This document shows positions 29,737-38,962 of a stretch of DNA of 64,000 bases, one piece after another. A program made the position numbers and the translations under genes. Where the stretch lies: the NCBI RefSeq assembly GCF_001571225.1, contig NZ_BCTJ01000014.1:1-64000 (forward strand), in the 5' to 3' direction. Numbering within the stretch: position 1 is the stretch's first letter; every line of letters begins with the position of its first letter. The notes under the pieces were generated by a model that had not been told where the DNA came from, searched no databases, and saw only the letters and a list, made by a program, of their open reading frames with translations. Source of the DNA: Hydrogenophaga palleronii NBRC 102513. GTDB lineage: Bacteria > Pseudomonadota > Gammaproteobacteria > Burkholderiales > Burkholderiaceae_C.

Positions 29737-30990
29737 ATGTCTTCTTCAAGCTCCACCCATCCCTTGCCCGCCGTGCCCCTGCGGCAGGACGCCAGCCTGA
29801 TCGGCCTGGTCGGCCTGGCCCACATGATCAGCCACTTCAGCCAGTTGCTGCTCGCGCCGCTGTTCCCCTGGCTCAAGGACGCCTTGAACGCGAGTTATGC
29901 CGAACTCGGTTTCCTGATGACGATCTTCTTCGTCACCTCCTGCGCGGTGCAGACCGCCTCGGGTTTCGTGGTCGACCGCCTGGGCCCGCGCCCGGTGCTG
30001 TTTGCCGGCCTGGGGCTGCTGGGCTTGGCCGCCTTCGGTTTCGCCGCCAGCACCGGCTACTGGATGATGGCCTTCTTCGCCATCGTCGCCGGCATCGGCA
30101 ACGGCGTGTTCCACCCGGTGGACTACACCCTGCTCAACCGCAAGGTGAGCGCGCCGCGCCTGGGCCATGCCTACAGCGTGCACGGCATCACCGGCAGCCT
30201 GGGCTGGGCGCTCGCGCCGGCCATGATGGTGCCCATCGCGCTGGCCTTCTCGTGGCGCGCGGCGCTGGCCAGTGCCGGCGTGCTGGCCTTTGCCGTGCTG
30301 GCCGTGTTGTGGTTCAACCGCGAACGCCTGAGCCTGCCGGCCGTGCCCAAGCCGGCGGCGGGCGCGGTGCACGCGAACGGAGAAGACCCGCTGGCTTTCC
30401 TGCGCATCCCGGCGGTGTGGATGTGCTTCGGCTTCTTCTTTTTCTACGCCATGTCGCTGAGCGTCGTGCAGGCCTTCGCACCCGAGGCCGCGCGCCAGCT
30501 GCACGGCGTGCCGCTGACCCTGGTGGCGGTGTGCCTGACCATCTACATGGTCTGCGCGGCCGGCGGCATGGTGCTGGGTGGTTTCCTGGCGTCCGATCCG
30601 GCGCGCTGCGAGCGCATCGTCGGCATCGGCTTCGGCCTGGCCGCCGGCATCGCCTTACTGCTGGCCTTCGCGCAACTGCCGGCGGTTGCGGTGCCGGTGC
30701 TGTTCGGCGCCATGGGTTTTTCGGCCGGCATCGCCGGGCCCTCGCGCGATCTGCTGGTGAAGAAATCCACCCCCGAGAACGCCACCGGGCGGGTCTATGG
30801 CGTGGTGTATTCCGGGCTGGACATCGGGCAGGCGATCTCGCCGCTGATCTTCGGCCTGCTGATGGATCAGGGCCACTTCCAGGGCGTGCTGATCGGCCTG
30901 GCGGTGGTGCAGGGCGTGCTGATCGCCAGCGCCTTCAACGTGCGCCGGGTGCGCCGCACGGCGATGCCGGCGGCGGGCAGCGTGGCCTGA
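29737..30990 (+). CDS. MFS transporter
   Basis: A 417-residue permease with 12 predicted helices. The loop after helix 2 reads GFVVDRLGPRPVL, the MFS motif-A region, and helix 5 has YSVHGITGSLGWALAP; a second motif-A copy lies in VLGGFLASDPARCERI. It looks like an efflux-type or small-molecule permease; substrate unknown. It is adjacent to, and probably controlled by, the divergent AraC regulator. Confidence 0.88.
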   Translation: MSSSSSTHPLPAVPLRQDASLIGLVGLAHMISHFSQLLLAPLFPWLKDALNASYAELGFLMTIFFVTSCAVQTASGFVVDRLGPRPVLFAGLGLLGLAAFGFAASTGYWMMAFFAIVAGIGNGVFHPVDYTLLNRKVSAPRLGHAYSVHGITGSLGWALAPAMMVPIALAFSWRAALASAGVLAFAVLAVLWFNRERLSLPAVPKPAAGAVHANGEDPLAFLRIPAVWMCFGFFFFYAMSLSVVQAFAPEAARQLHGVPLTLVAVCLTIYMVCAAGGMVLGGFLASDPARCERIVGIGFGLAAGIALLLAFAQLPAVAVPVLFGAMGFSAGIAGPSRDLLVKKSTPENATGRVYGVVYSGLDIGQAISPLIFGLLMDQGHFQGVLIGLAVVQGVLIASAFNVRRVRRTAMPAAGSVA

Positions 30991-31152
30991 GGTCTTTCGT
31001 CTGCCCGCGGGGGCTGAACACGGCGCCGCCCAGTGCCATGTTCGGCCCGGCTGCCGTTTATTTCCCGGGGGTCTCCAGCGTGGCGTGCACTGCGGTTATA
31101 AAAGCGGCTTGAACCACCCCTCGAATCGCCGCTTGATCACGGCCGTGTTTTC

Positions 31153-33702
31153 ATGACGGTGCCCTCTCGTTTGCTGCAACAGTGTTTCCAGGAAGCACTC
31201 TCCAGCGCGTCAGAACTGCTGACGCGCAGCGTCGATGCGGCCATCGCCAGCCTGCAGGCGGCCGAGAAGGCGTCGAAGGAAGTGGCGCAGCGCGACCGGC
31301 TGGCGCTGGCCTGGTGGGGTCTGCTGCAGCACAAGATTCAATGGGGCAAGGACTTCTCTCACCACCTGAGCGACGCGCTGCTGGCCTCGCCCGAAGTCAA
31401 CTCCTCGCGCCCGGCCTTGTTGTCGGAGCCTTCGCTGCTGTCCCTGGTGGACGACGATGCCGTCAACGAATCGCTGGAATCGGCCCGGCTGGTGCACAGC
31501 CTGCTGCCGGTGCTGGAGCAGCAGCTCACCCTGCTGGATGCGCTGATCAGCTCGGTGGTCGGCCTGCAAACCGTGCAGGCCGAACGCAACCCCCTGCGGC
31601 CTTCGGTGTTCGTGCGCGCCCTGCGCGCCCTGATGGCCACCGCCGAAGCCGAGCCCGAGGTGCGTGCGCTCTGGCTGCGCCACATGGGCCAGCCGCTGGG
31701 CCGCGAACTGCAGAAGCTCTACGAACGCGTGGCGCTCATCCTGCAGCGCGCCAACGTGCAGGAAGCCGGCTACCGCGTGCGCCTGGTGGACGACGCCGGG
31801 GCGGCCTCGCGTTCGGCCAGCCTGGGTGCGCAGTCTTCGCGCGCCGCCGGCCTGGGCGTGTCATCAAGCAGCCAGTGGGCCGAAAGCGGCCACAGTGGCC
31901 ATGGCGGCGGCAGCAGCCAGGACACGCCGGCCTGGGCCCGCGCCGACCAGTTGCCGCCCATGCAGTCGCTCGGCCGCATGCAGCCCGGCGTGGACCACCA
32001 GGTGTTCCACGAATTCCTGAACAAGGGCGGCCAGCACTTTGACCGCCACCTGACGCCGGACTACTACGAGCAGGTGAGCGAGGAGCTCGCCGCCATCGAG
32101 GCCTTTGCGGCCATCCCGGTGCTCGACGAGTCCATGATCCTGGAGCAGCAGACGCAGTACCGCGACCTGCCCGTGGTGGACCGGCCGGCGCGCCAGGTCG
32201 GCATCTCCAGCCAGCTCAGCCACAAGGCCTGGGGCACCTACGCCGCCGCGCACGAACGTTCGCGCGTGCTGATGCACCTGAAGCAGAAGGCGCAGCGCGT
32301 GGGCCAGGCCGTGGGCCTGGACCTGGTGCGAACCCTGGTCAGCCAGGTGGCGAGCGACCCGCTGCTGCTCGGCCCGGTGCGCGAAGCGGTGGTGGCGCTG
32401 GAGCCGGCGCTGCTGCGCCTGGCGATGGCCAACCCGCGTTTCTTCAACGAAGACGAACACCCCGCGCGCCGCCTGGTTGAAGGCGTGGCGCAGCGCAGCT
32501 TCAAGTTCAACGACGAGTTCGCCGACGAGTTCCAGACCTTCTTCCAGCCGGTGCAGGCGGCGTTCAACGAGCTCAACGCCAGCGCCACGCGCGAGCCGCA
32601 GCCTTTCGCCGACGCCCTGACCGAACTGCGCGCCAGCTGGGACACGCAGGACCAGCAAGAGCGGGCCTTGCAAGGCAGCACCCTGCAGTCGATCCGCCAT
32701 GCCGAAGAGCGCCAGGCGCTGGCCGACCAGGTGGCCTGGGACCTGAGCCAGCGCCCCGACATCGAGGGTGCGCCGGCCGTCATCGTCGACTTCCTTTACG
32801 GCCCCTGGGCACTGGTGATCGCCTCGGCCGAACTCGGCCGCACCGACACCACGGACACCGACCCCGGGGGCTATCGCAAGCTGGTCTCCAACCTGCTGTG
32901 GAGCGTGAAGAAGGAAGTCACGCTCAAACGGCCGAAAGAACTGTTTGCCATGGTGCCGGGCATGCTGGCCACGCTGCACGCCGGGCTGGAGATGCTGGGC
33001 CAGACGCCGGAGGAAAGCAAACCTTTCTTCGACGCCCTGATGCGCCTGCACCAGCCGGTGCTGGGTCTGCGCCGGGCGCGCATCCGTGCCGACGCCAGCC
33101 TGTCGTCGGGCCTGGCACCGCTGGAGCACAGCGACCCGGTGCCGCTGGAGGGCTCGTCCCTGTCCATGGACCTCGACGAATCCCTGCCCGCCACCGCCGA
33201 GCAGCGCACGCCGCGCCAGGCCGCACAGCCCTGGCTGGGCCAGCGCGAACTGGAGGCCGCGGGTTTCGAGGACACCATGCCGTCCGAACACGGCGAGTTG
33301 ATCGACCTGCCGTCGCCGGAACACGTGGCGCACGAAGGCTCGCCCGCCGATGCCGCGCACGAAGAACCGGCCACTTCGCAGGCCGAAGACATCAACGCGG
33401 TGGCCCTGCTGGCCAGCCTGAACGAAGGCGACTGGGTTGACCTCTACTCGCACCGCGAATGGCTGCGCGCCCAGCTGATCTGGGCCAGCAACAAGGGCAC
33501 CCTGTTCATGTTCGTGAGCCGCGGTGGCCGGCCGCACTCCATGACCAAACGCAGCTGCGAACGCCTGATCGCCAGCCGCCTGCTGCGTCCGGTGAATGCT
33601 CAGGGCGTGGTGCAGAAAGCCCTGCAGGCCATGGTGGCCGATGCGCCACAGGCGCGCGCGGCAAGACAGCCGCGGCTGCTGCGTGAGTCGCAAGCGGCCT
33701 GA
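31153..33702 (+). CDS. DUF1631 family protein
   Basis: An 849-residue acidic, mostly helical soluble protein matching the DUF1631 family, found largely in beta- and gammaproteobacteria and of unknown function. The N-terminal part (residues 1-220) is helical; a low-complexity Ser/Gly/His linker follows at about 225-265; the conserved core runs from PGVDHQVFHEFLNKGGQHF to about residue 640. A poorly conserved acidic linker leads to a C-terminal domain with GDWVDLYSHREWLRAQLIWAS, which resembles PilZ-like or other small beta-barrel regions seen in this family. A TTATAAA at 31096-31102 may be a -10 box. Confidence 0.88.
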   Translation: MTVPSRLLQQCFQEALSSASELLTRSVDAAIASLQAAEKASKEVAQRDRLALAWWGLLQHKIQWGKDFSHHLSDALLASPEVNSSRPALLSEPSLLSLVDDDAVNESLESARLVHSLLPVLEQQLTLLDALISSVVGLQTVQAERNPLRPSVFVRALRALMATAEAEPEVRALWLRHMGQPLGRELQKLYERVALILQRANVQEAGYRVRLVDDAGAASRSASLGAQSSRAAGLGVSSSSQWAESGHSGHGGGSSQDTPAWARADQLPPMQSLGRMQPGVDHQVFHEFLNKGGQHFDRHLTPDYYEQVSEELAAIEAFAAIPVLDESMILEQQTQYRDLPVVDRPARQVGISSQLSHKAWGTYAAAHERSRVLMHLKQKAQRVGQAVGLDLVRTLVSQVASDPLLLGPVREAVVALEPALLRLAMANPRFFNEDEHPARRLVEGVAQRSFKFNDEFADEFQTFFQPVQAAFNELNASATREPQPFADALTELRASWDTQDQQERALQGSTLQSIRHAEERQALADQVAWDLSQRPDIEGAPAVIVDFLYGPWALVIASAELGRTDTTDTDPGGYRKLVSNLLWSVKKEVTLKRPKELFAMVPGMLATLHAGLEMLGQTPEESKPFFDALMRLHQPVLGLRRARIRADASLSSGLAPLEHSDPVPLEGSSLSMDLDESLPATAEQRTPRQAAQPWLGQRELEAAGFEDTMPSEHGELIDLPSPEHVAHEGSPADAAHEEPATSQAEDINAVALLASLNEGDWVDLYSHREWLRAQLIWASNKGTLFMFVSRGGRPHSMTKRSCERLIASRLLRPVNAQGVVQKALQAMVADAPQARAARQPRLLRESQAA

Positions 33703-34726
33703 AGCGGTGGCCGCGCGTGGCGCCGCGGAGCGGTTGGCCGCCACGCCACGGCCGCCCGAATCGGCCCTGAAAGACTGGATCTCCAGCGCCTCGGTGCGCG
33801 TCAAACCTTCGCTGACCGACTTCGACCTGTCCGGCAACGCGGGTGAGTTCAGCGGCGTGCAGTGGTTCGTCTTCGGTCACGCCGACGAATTCATGTCGCA
33901 CCCCGCCTTGCGCCACCTCGACATGCCGCAGCGCAACGCGGTGTCCGCGGCGCGGCTGGCGCACTTCCTCGATGACATGACCTTGACCGAGCACCGCATC
34001 GTCAACGTGGCGGCGCAGGTGATTGCGGAGAACCGCTTGCGTGCCTACCTGCCGGAGCGCCTGGCCATCGACGCCTTGAAGCTCTACACCGACGAGGGTT
34101 ACCACGCCTACTTCACTGCCCAGGCCAGCCGCGCCATCCGCGACCGTTTTGCCTTGCCGGTGCACGACGCGCCCAACCCCAAGATCGCCGCGCTCGAAGC
34201 CCTGGTGGCCGGCGTGCCCGCGCCGCGGCGCGACCTGGCGTGGTTCATGGTTGGCTTCGTGGGCGAGACCATGATCACCAAGGCCATCGTCGACACCATG
34301 CGCGCCACGGCACACACTGGCCTGCTGGCCCTGTTGCAGGCCCACCTGGAAGACGAGTGGCAGCACGCCCGGTACTTTGCACAGCTGTTCGGCCTGGTCT
34401 GGCCGCAGCTTGGTGCCGCCGACAAGGCTTTCTTTGGCGCCCTGCTGCCCACCATCATCCAGGCCTTCCACACCTGGGACGAGGCCTTCCACCGGCACCT
34501 GCTGGCGCAGATCGGCCTGGACAGCGCGGCCATTGAGCGCGTGCTGGCGCAGGAGGGCAGCGAGACCCGCCGCACCGCCCACATGCGAAGCCGCTGCGGC
34601 AATACCTTGCAGGTGCTGGAGCGCAGCGGTGTGTTCAAGCAGGCTGCGTTGCGCACGGTGTTTGTGCAGCACGGCCTGCTGGAGCGCGACAGCGCGCGCG
34701 GCGGGCGTGCCGCCAGGGCGCCATGA
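33683..34726 (+). CDS. AurF-like diiron protein (p-aminobenzoate N-oxygenase family)
   Basis: A 347-residue helical protein resembling the AurF-type diiron oxygenases (PF11583 family). Candidate iron ligands are in LTEHRIVNVA, DEGYHAYF, FVGETMIT and EDEWQHARYFA, giving repeated E-x-x-H-like pairs. AurF itself oxidises an arylamine to a nitro group; many homologues in proteobacteria have no known substrate. The GTG at 33683 overlaps the end of the DUF1631 gene by 20 bases; the frame is open to 33596. The stop overlaps the next start by ATGA. Confidence 0.75.
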   Translation: MSRKRPEAVAARGAAERLAATPRPPESALKDWISSASVRVKPSLTDFDLSGNAGEFSGVQWFVFGHADEFMSHPALRHLDMPQRNAVSAARLAHFLDDMTLTEHRIVNVAAQVIAENRLRAYLPERLAIDALKLYTDEGYHAYFTAQASRAIRDRFALPVHDAPNPKIAALEALVAGVPAPRRDLAWFMVGFVGETMITKAIVDTMRATAHTGLLALLQAHLEDEWQHARYFAQLFGLVWPQLGAADKAFFGALLPTIIQAFHTWDEAFHRHLLAQIGLDSAAIERVLAQEGSETRRTAHMRSRCGNTLQVLERSGVFKQAALRTVFVQHGLLERDSARGGRAARAP

Positions 34727-35130
34727 CGGCCGTGTTGCACCGCGGCAGTTGCCTCTGTGGTGGGGTGCGGTATGAACTCACCGCCGACATCCAGGCGGTG
34801 ACCCATTGCCATTGCAGCCAGTGCCGCAAAGCCCATGCGGCGGCTTTCGGCAGCTATGGCAGCGTGCGCCGGCCAAACCATGTGTTCACCCAGGGCGTGG
34901 ACTTGCTGCGGCACTACCGGTCTTCCGCCCATGTCACGCGCAGCTTCTGTTCGGTGTGCGGCTCTGCCATGGCGTGGCAGCAGAGCGAGGGCGCCTACAC
35001 CGACTGGGTGTCGATTCCCTTGGGCACGCTGGACACGCCCCTGGTGCCGCGCAAGCAGCGGCACGTGCACACGGACACGCGCGCGCCGTGGCACGCGGCC
35101 CAGGCCGACGAGGCACCTGGGCAATCCTGA
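34723..35130 (+). CDS. GFA family (CENP-V type) zinc protein
   Basis: A 135-residue protein of the Gfa/CENP-V fold. Zinc-binding cysteines are in GSCLCGGVRYEL, HCHCSQCRKAH and CSVCGSAMAWQQ. The family was named after glutathione-dependent formaldehyde-activating enzyme, but most members have no proven function. ATGA overlap with the AurF-like gene indicates coupling. Confidence 0.9.
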   Translation: MTAVLHRGSCLCGGVRYELTADIQAVTHCHCSQCRKAHAAAFGSYGSVRRPNHVFTQGVDLLRHYRSSAHVTRSFCSVCGSAMAWQQSEGAYTDWVSIPLGTLDTPLVPRKQRHVHTDTRAPWHAAQADEAPGQS

Positions 35131-35246
35131 CGTCTTCGCTGCGTGTGTCGGCGGCTTCCTACAGCGATCGCCGCCGCGCGCCGACACGGTGGGGTGGTGA
35201 TCGCAGGGAACATCACTGCAACACAACACACCGCCAAGAGCCCACC

Positions 35247-35531
35247 ATGAAACGCACCGCACACGCCACCCGCAGGGTAGAAAGCAAGCGCGACGAGTTG
35301 CTGTCCAGCGCCCTGATCTGGGTGTTGTTTGGTCTGTCCTGTCTGGTGCTGGCGTGGTTCGTGAGTGTGGTGAACGAGTTCACCGAACGCGGCGAGCAAC
35401 GCCGCATCCAGCAACGCACCACCGGCTCGCTGGTGCTGGCCGACGAGCAAGCGCAACGCAACCGCCCGCAGGGCAGTGCGGTGTTCACGGTGAGCAACAA
35501 CGCCGCCAACGAACTGGTGACGGCGCGCTGA
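35247..35531 (+). CDS. hypothetical small membrane protein
   Basis: A 94-residue protein with a basic N-terminus, one predicted membrane helix (about residues 23-45, ALIWVLFGLSCLVLAWFVSV) and a polar C-terminal tail. The gene is preceded by a 116-nt gap containing an 8-bp hairpin (GTGTCGGC at 35145-35152, GCCGACAC at 35180-35187) that may end the upstream transcript. Function unknown; moderate confidence that it is a real gene. Confidence 0.55.
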   Translation: MKRTAHATRRVESKRDELLSSALIWVLFGLSCLVLAWFVSVVNEFTERGEQRRIQQRTTGSLVLADEQAQRNRPQGSAVFTVSNNAANELVTAR

Positions 35532-35558
35532 AATCCGGCGCGGCGCACCGGGGTTGCA

Positions 35559-36437
35559 TCACACCGCGCTGCGGTGCCGGTCGATGCAGGTCTTCAACAC
35601 CGTGTCGTGGTCCTGCTGCCACCAATGGCCGGTGGAAAAAATCTCCACCTCACTGAAGCCATTGAAGCCTTGCGCTTCCACCCAGCCGCGGATGCGCGGG
35701 ATGTCGATCACGCCGTCGCCCATCATCCCGCGGTCGTTCAGCAAGTCGGTGGTGGGCGTGAGCCAGTCGCAGACGTGGAAAGCCAGCAGGCGGTTCTTGC
35801 CCGCGCGCTGAATCTGCGCCTGCTGCTTCGGGTCCCACCACACGTGGTACACGTCCACCGCCACGCCGAGCGCACCGCTCTGGCCGGGGTCGAGTGCATC
35901 GCACACGTCCAGCGCCTGCTCCAGGGTGTTGATGCAGGCGCGGTCGGCGGCGTACATTGGGTGCAGGGGTTCGATGGCCAGCGGCATGTCGGCGGCCTGG
36001 GCGTAGGTCAGCAGTTCGGCAATGCCGTCGTGCACCTGCTGCCGAGCGCCGGCGATGTCCTTGTGTGCGGCCTGGCCGGCGAGCGCGCCGGGCAGGGCGC
36101 CCACCACCAGCACCAGGCAGGGTGCGCCGAGTTCACAGGCTTCGTCCACCGCGCGCCGGTTGTCGTCGCGCGCGGCCCGCAGGCCGGCCGCATCCACCGC
36201 CGGGAACATGCCACCGCGGCAATAACCCGAGAGCTTCAGATCCAGCGCCTTCACCTGCGCCGAGACGGTCTTGAGGCCGACGGCGGCCACCTGGTCGCGC
36301 CAGGGTGAGATGGCGCGGATGCCGTGGCGCGCGCAGGCGTCGAGGATGTCGGTGAGTGGCAGATCCTGCCCCCGGCTCTTGCGCACCGTGGCGGTGTTGA
36401 TGGACAGCCATGCGTGGTCTTGGGAGAAGTCGCGCAT
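35559..36437 (-). CDS. sugar phosphate isomerase/epimerase family TIM-barrel protein
   Basis: A 292-residue AP-endonuclease-2-type TIM barrel. Metal/active-site segments include IEPLHPMYAADRACINT, GVAVDVYHVWWD, FHVCDWLTP and EVEIFSTGHWW. Members isomerise or epimerise sugars, keto-inositols or 3-keto-sugars. It is the last gene of a four-gene operon with DUF993, Gfo/Idh and Bug genes (7-nt gap to DUF993), so it acts in that catabolic pathway. Confidence 0.88.
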   Translation of the reverse strand: MRDFSQDHAWLSINTATVRKSRGQDLPLTDILDACARHGIRAISPWRDQVAAVGLKTVSAQVKALDLKLSGYCRGGMFPAVDAAGLRAARDDNRRAVDEACELGAPCLVLVVGALPGALAGQAAHKDIAGARQQVHDGIAELLTYAQAADMPLAIEPLHPMYAADRACINTLEQALDVCDALDPGQSGALGVAVDVYHVWWDPKQQAQIQRAGKNRLLAFHVCDWLTPTTDLLNDRGMMGDGVIDIPRIRGWVEAQGFNGFSEVEIFSTGHWWQQDHDTVLKTCIDRHRSAV

Positions 36438-36444
36438 GTCCTGT

Positions 36445-37629
36445 TCACTCCACGCCGTGCAGGGCGGCCAGGGTCTTCATGCGGTGCACGGCCAGCTCGG
36501 GTTGTTCCAGCAGGTTGGCCGCATCGGCCAGGCGGAACAGCTCGGCAAAGTGCAGCAGCGAGCGTGTGCTCTGCTGGCCACCCACCATGCTGAAGTGGCG
36601 CTGGTGGCCGTTGAGCCAGGCCATGAAGACCACGCCGGTTTTGTAGAAGCGCGTGGGCGCGGCGAAGATGTGGCGCGACAGCGGCACGGTGGGGCCGAGG
36701 ATGTCGTGGAACGCCTGCACCTTGCCTTGCGCGAGTTCGCCCAGCGCGGCCGCCGCCGCCGGTGCGATGGCGTCGAAGATGCCCAGCAGCGCATCGCTCT
36801 GGCCGTGCGTGATCTCCGCGCCGTGGCCGTCGCCGGCGATGAGTTCGGCGTAGTTGAAATCGTCGCCGGTGTACATGCGCACGCCGGCCGGCAGGCGCCG
36901 GCGCATGGCGATTTCCTTGTCCTTGTCGAGCAGGGAGATCTTGATGCCGTCCACTTTGTCGGGGTGCGCCGCGATCACCGCCAGCGCGGTGTCCATGGCC
37001 TTGTCGGCGTCGTCGTTGCCCCAGTAGCCCTTGAGCGCGGGGTCGAACATGTCGCCCAGCCAGTGCAGCACCACGGGCTGTTTCGCCTGGCTCAGGATGC
37101 GGTCGTACACGCGTTCGTAGTCGGCCGGGCTCTTGGCCACGCGGGCCAGCGCGCGGCTGGCCATCACGATCAGCTTGCCGCCGAGTTTTTCGATGGCGGC
37201 CATCTGCTCTTCGTAGCCGGCAATGACTTCATCGACCGTCTTCACGTTCTCCAGCACCAGGTGGTCTGTGCCGCAGCCCGAGGCGATCAAGGCGCCGGGC
37301 ACGTCCTTGGCGGCGTCGAGCGACCGGCGGATCAGCTCCAGCGAGGTCGGCCAGTCCAGGCCCATGCCACGCTGCGCGGTGTCCATGGCCTCGGCCACAC
37401 CCAGGCCGAGCGACCACAGGCGCTGGCGGTAGGCGATGGTGGCGTCCCAGTCCACCGCGCATTGCAGCCAGGGGTCGATGGCGGCCAGCGGGTCGGCCAC
37501 CACGTGGGCGGCAGAGTAGGCGATGCGGTTGAACTTCACGCCGGCGGCGGGCTTCACCGGGGTGGTGCCGCGCAGGGTGTAGGCCTCGATCGCACCCGAG
37601 GCATTGGGCAGTTTGAGAGACAAGGTCAT
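36445..37629 (-). CDS. DUF993 protein (dihydrodipicolinate-synthase/aldolase-like)
   Basis: A 394-residue TIM-barrel protein of DUF993, distantly related to the DapA/NanA class I aldolases. The probable Schiff-base lysine is in VDGIKISLLDKDKE, and GDDFNYAELIAGDGHG follows. This predicts reversible aldol cleavage, probably of a keto-acid or keto-polyol intermediate; the reaction is unknown. ATG 37629 (GGAG at -13, family-like MTLSLKL) is chosen over the longer frame to 37680. Neighbours are two other carbohydrate-type enzymes. Confidence 0.85.
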   Translation of the reverse strand: MTLSLKLPNASGAIEAYTLRGTTPVKPAAGVKFNRIAYSAAHVVADPLAAIDPWLQCAVDWDATIAYRQRLWSLGLGVAEAMDTAQRGMGLDWPTSLELIRRSLDAAKDVPGALIASGCGTDHLVLENVKTVDEVIAGYEEQMAAIEKLGGKLIVMASRALARVAKSPADYERVYDRILSQAKQPVVLHWLGDMFDPALKGYWGNDDADKAMDTALAVIAAHPDKVDGIKISLLDKDKEIAMRRRLPAGVRMYTGDDFNYAELIAGDGHGAEITHGQSDALLGIFDAIAPAAAAALGELAQGKVQAFHDILGPTVPLSRHIFAAPTRFYKTGVVFMAWLNGHQRHFSMVGGQQSTRSLLHFAELFRLADAANLLEQPELAVHRMKTLAALHGVE

Positions 37630-37680
37630 GTGGGGTTGCTCCTGAGCGCGGCGCGCGAGAGGGAGTGAATCAAGAGACAC

Positions 37681-37745
37681 CGCGGAACCGGCTTTGCCGG
37701 GCCGCAGGTGTCGCCCCTTGAGGGGGTCGCGCGAAGCGCGGCGAG
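37681..37745. repeat. REP-like extragenic element of three hairpins
   Basis: Three short inverted repeats in a row: CCGGC-TTT-GCCGG (37688-37700), CCCC-TTGA-GGGG (37714-37725) and CGCGC-GAA-GCGCG (37728-37740). It lies between the Gfo/Idh and DUF993 genes. From memory, near-identical elements recur between genes of Comamonadaceae; no second copy is seen in this window. Confidence 0.6.
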
Positions 37746-37749
37746 GGTG

Positions 37750-38913
37750 TTACACCGTGAGTGCTGGCACATCAACCCAGCGCCGCTGTTCCCAGCTCTC
37801 CAGCGCGGCTTCCACCAGTTGCACACCCTTGGCGCCTTCGGGCAGCGTCCACTTGTAGGGCTCGTTCTCCACCACGTGGCGGATGAAGTGTTCCCACTGG
37901 ATCTTGAAGCCGTTGTCGTAAACCTGCGTGTCCGGCACGTCCTGCCACTGCTCACCGAAGTTCATGGTGTTCTTCACGTCCGGGTTCCACACCGGGCGCG
38001 GCGTGTTCACGCGGCTCTGCGCCTTGCAGCCGGTGAGCGTGGCGACGGCGGAGCCGTGCGTGCCGTCGACGTGGAAGGTGACGAGGTCGTCGCGGTTCAC
38101 GCGCGTGGCCCAGCTCATGTTGAGCTGCGCAATCACGTTTTCACCGTTGTGGCCGGTGAGTTCGGCGGTGGCGTAGGCGGCATCGTCCGCCGTGCACTCG
38201 TAGGGCTTGCCGGCTTCGTCCCAGCGCGTGGGGATGTGCGTGGTGCCGATGCAGGACACCGACTTCACCTCGCCGAACAGGTTGTCCAGCACGTAGCGCC
38301 AGTGGCACATCATGTCCAGGATCATGCCGCCGCCGTCTTCCTTGCGGTAGTTCCAGCTCGGGCGCTGGATGGGTTGCAGGTCGCCTTCGAACACCCAGTA
38401 GCCGAACTCCAGGCGCACGCTGAGCATGCGGCCGAAGAAGCCGGCGCGGCGCAGCATGTCGAGCTTGCGCAGCCCGGGCAGGAAGAGCTTGTCCTGCACC
38501 GCGCCGTGCTTCAGGCCCGACTGTTCTGCCAGGCGCGCGATCTCCACCGCTTCGTTGAGGTTGGTGGCAATGGGCTTCTCGCAGTACACGTGTTTGCCGG
38601 CGCGGATGGCCTTGGCCAGCAGGGCGGGGCGCATCTGCGTGGTGCCGGCGTCGAAGAAGACGGTGTCGCTCTTGTTGGCCAGTGCGGCGTCGAGGTCGGT
38701 GCCCCAGCGTGCGATGTTGTGCGCCTTCGCCAGCGCTTCCATCTTCTCGGCGTTGCGGCCGATGAGGATCGGGTCGGGCATGACCTTGTCGCCGTTGGAC
38801 AGCGTCACACCGCCTTGCGCGCGGATGGCGCAGATGGAGCGGATCAGGTGCTGGTTCATGCCCATGCGTCCGGTGACGCCGTGCATGATGATCCCGAGTT
38901 GTTGAACGGCCAT
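37750..38913 (-). CDS. Gfo/Idh/MocA family oxidoreductase
   Basis: A 387-residue NAD(P)-dependent dehydrogenase. The N-terminal Rossmann fold begins GIIMHGVTGRMGMNQHL, an unusual nucleotide-binding loop, and the family motif is YCEKPIATNLNEAVEI. DMMCHWRYVLDNLFG carries the usual catalytic histidine region. Enzymes of this family oxidise sugars or inositols at a hydroxyl group, a typical first step before an isomerase and aldolase. Ribosome-binding site GGAA upstream of ATG 38913; 49 nt after the Bug gene. Confidence 0.92.
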   Translation of the reverse strand: MAVQQLGIIMHGVTGRMGMNQHLIRSICAIRAQGGVTLSNGDKVMPDPILIGRNAEKMEALAKAHNIARWGTDLDAALANKSDTVFFDAGTTQMRPALLAKAIRAGKHVYCEKPIATNLNEAVEIARLAEQSGLKHGAVQDKLFLPGLRKLDMLRRAGFFGRMLSVRLEFGYWVFEGDLQPIQRPSWNYRKEDGGGMILDMMCHWRYVLDNLFGEVKSVSCIGTTHIPTRWDEAGKPYECTADDAAYATAELTGHNGENVIAQLNMSWATRVNRDDLVTFHVDGTHGSAVATLTGCKAQSRVNTPRPVWNPDVKNTMNFGEQWQDVPDTQVYDNGFKIQWEHFIRHVVENEPYKWTLPEGAKGVQLVEAALESWEQRRWVDVPALTV

Positions 38914-38962
38914 CGTTGAGTTCCTTCTCTTCTCTCTGTGAAAACCCGTGGGTTGAAAACGG

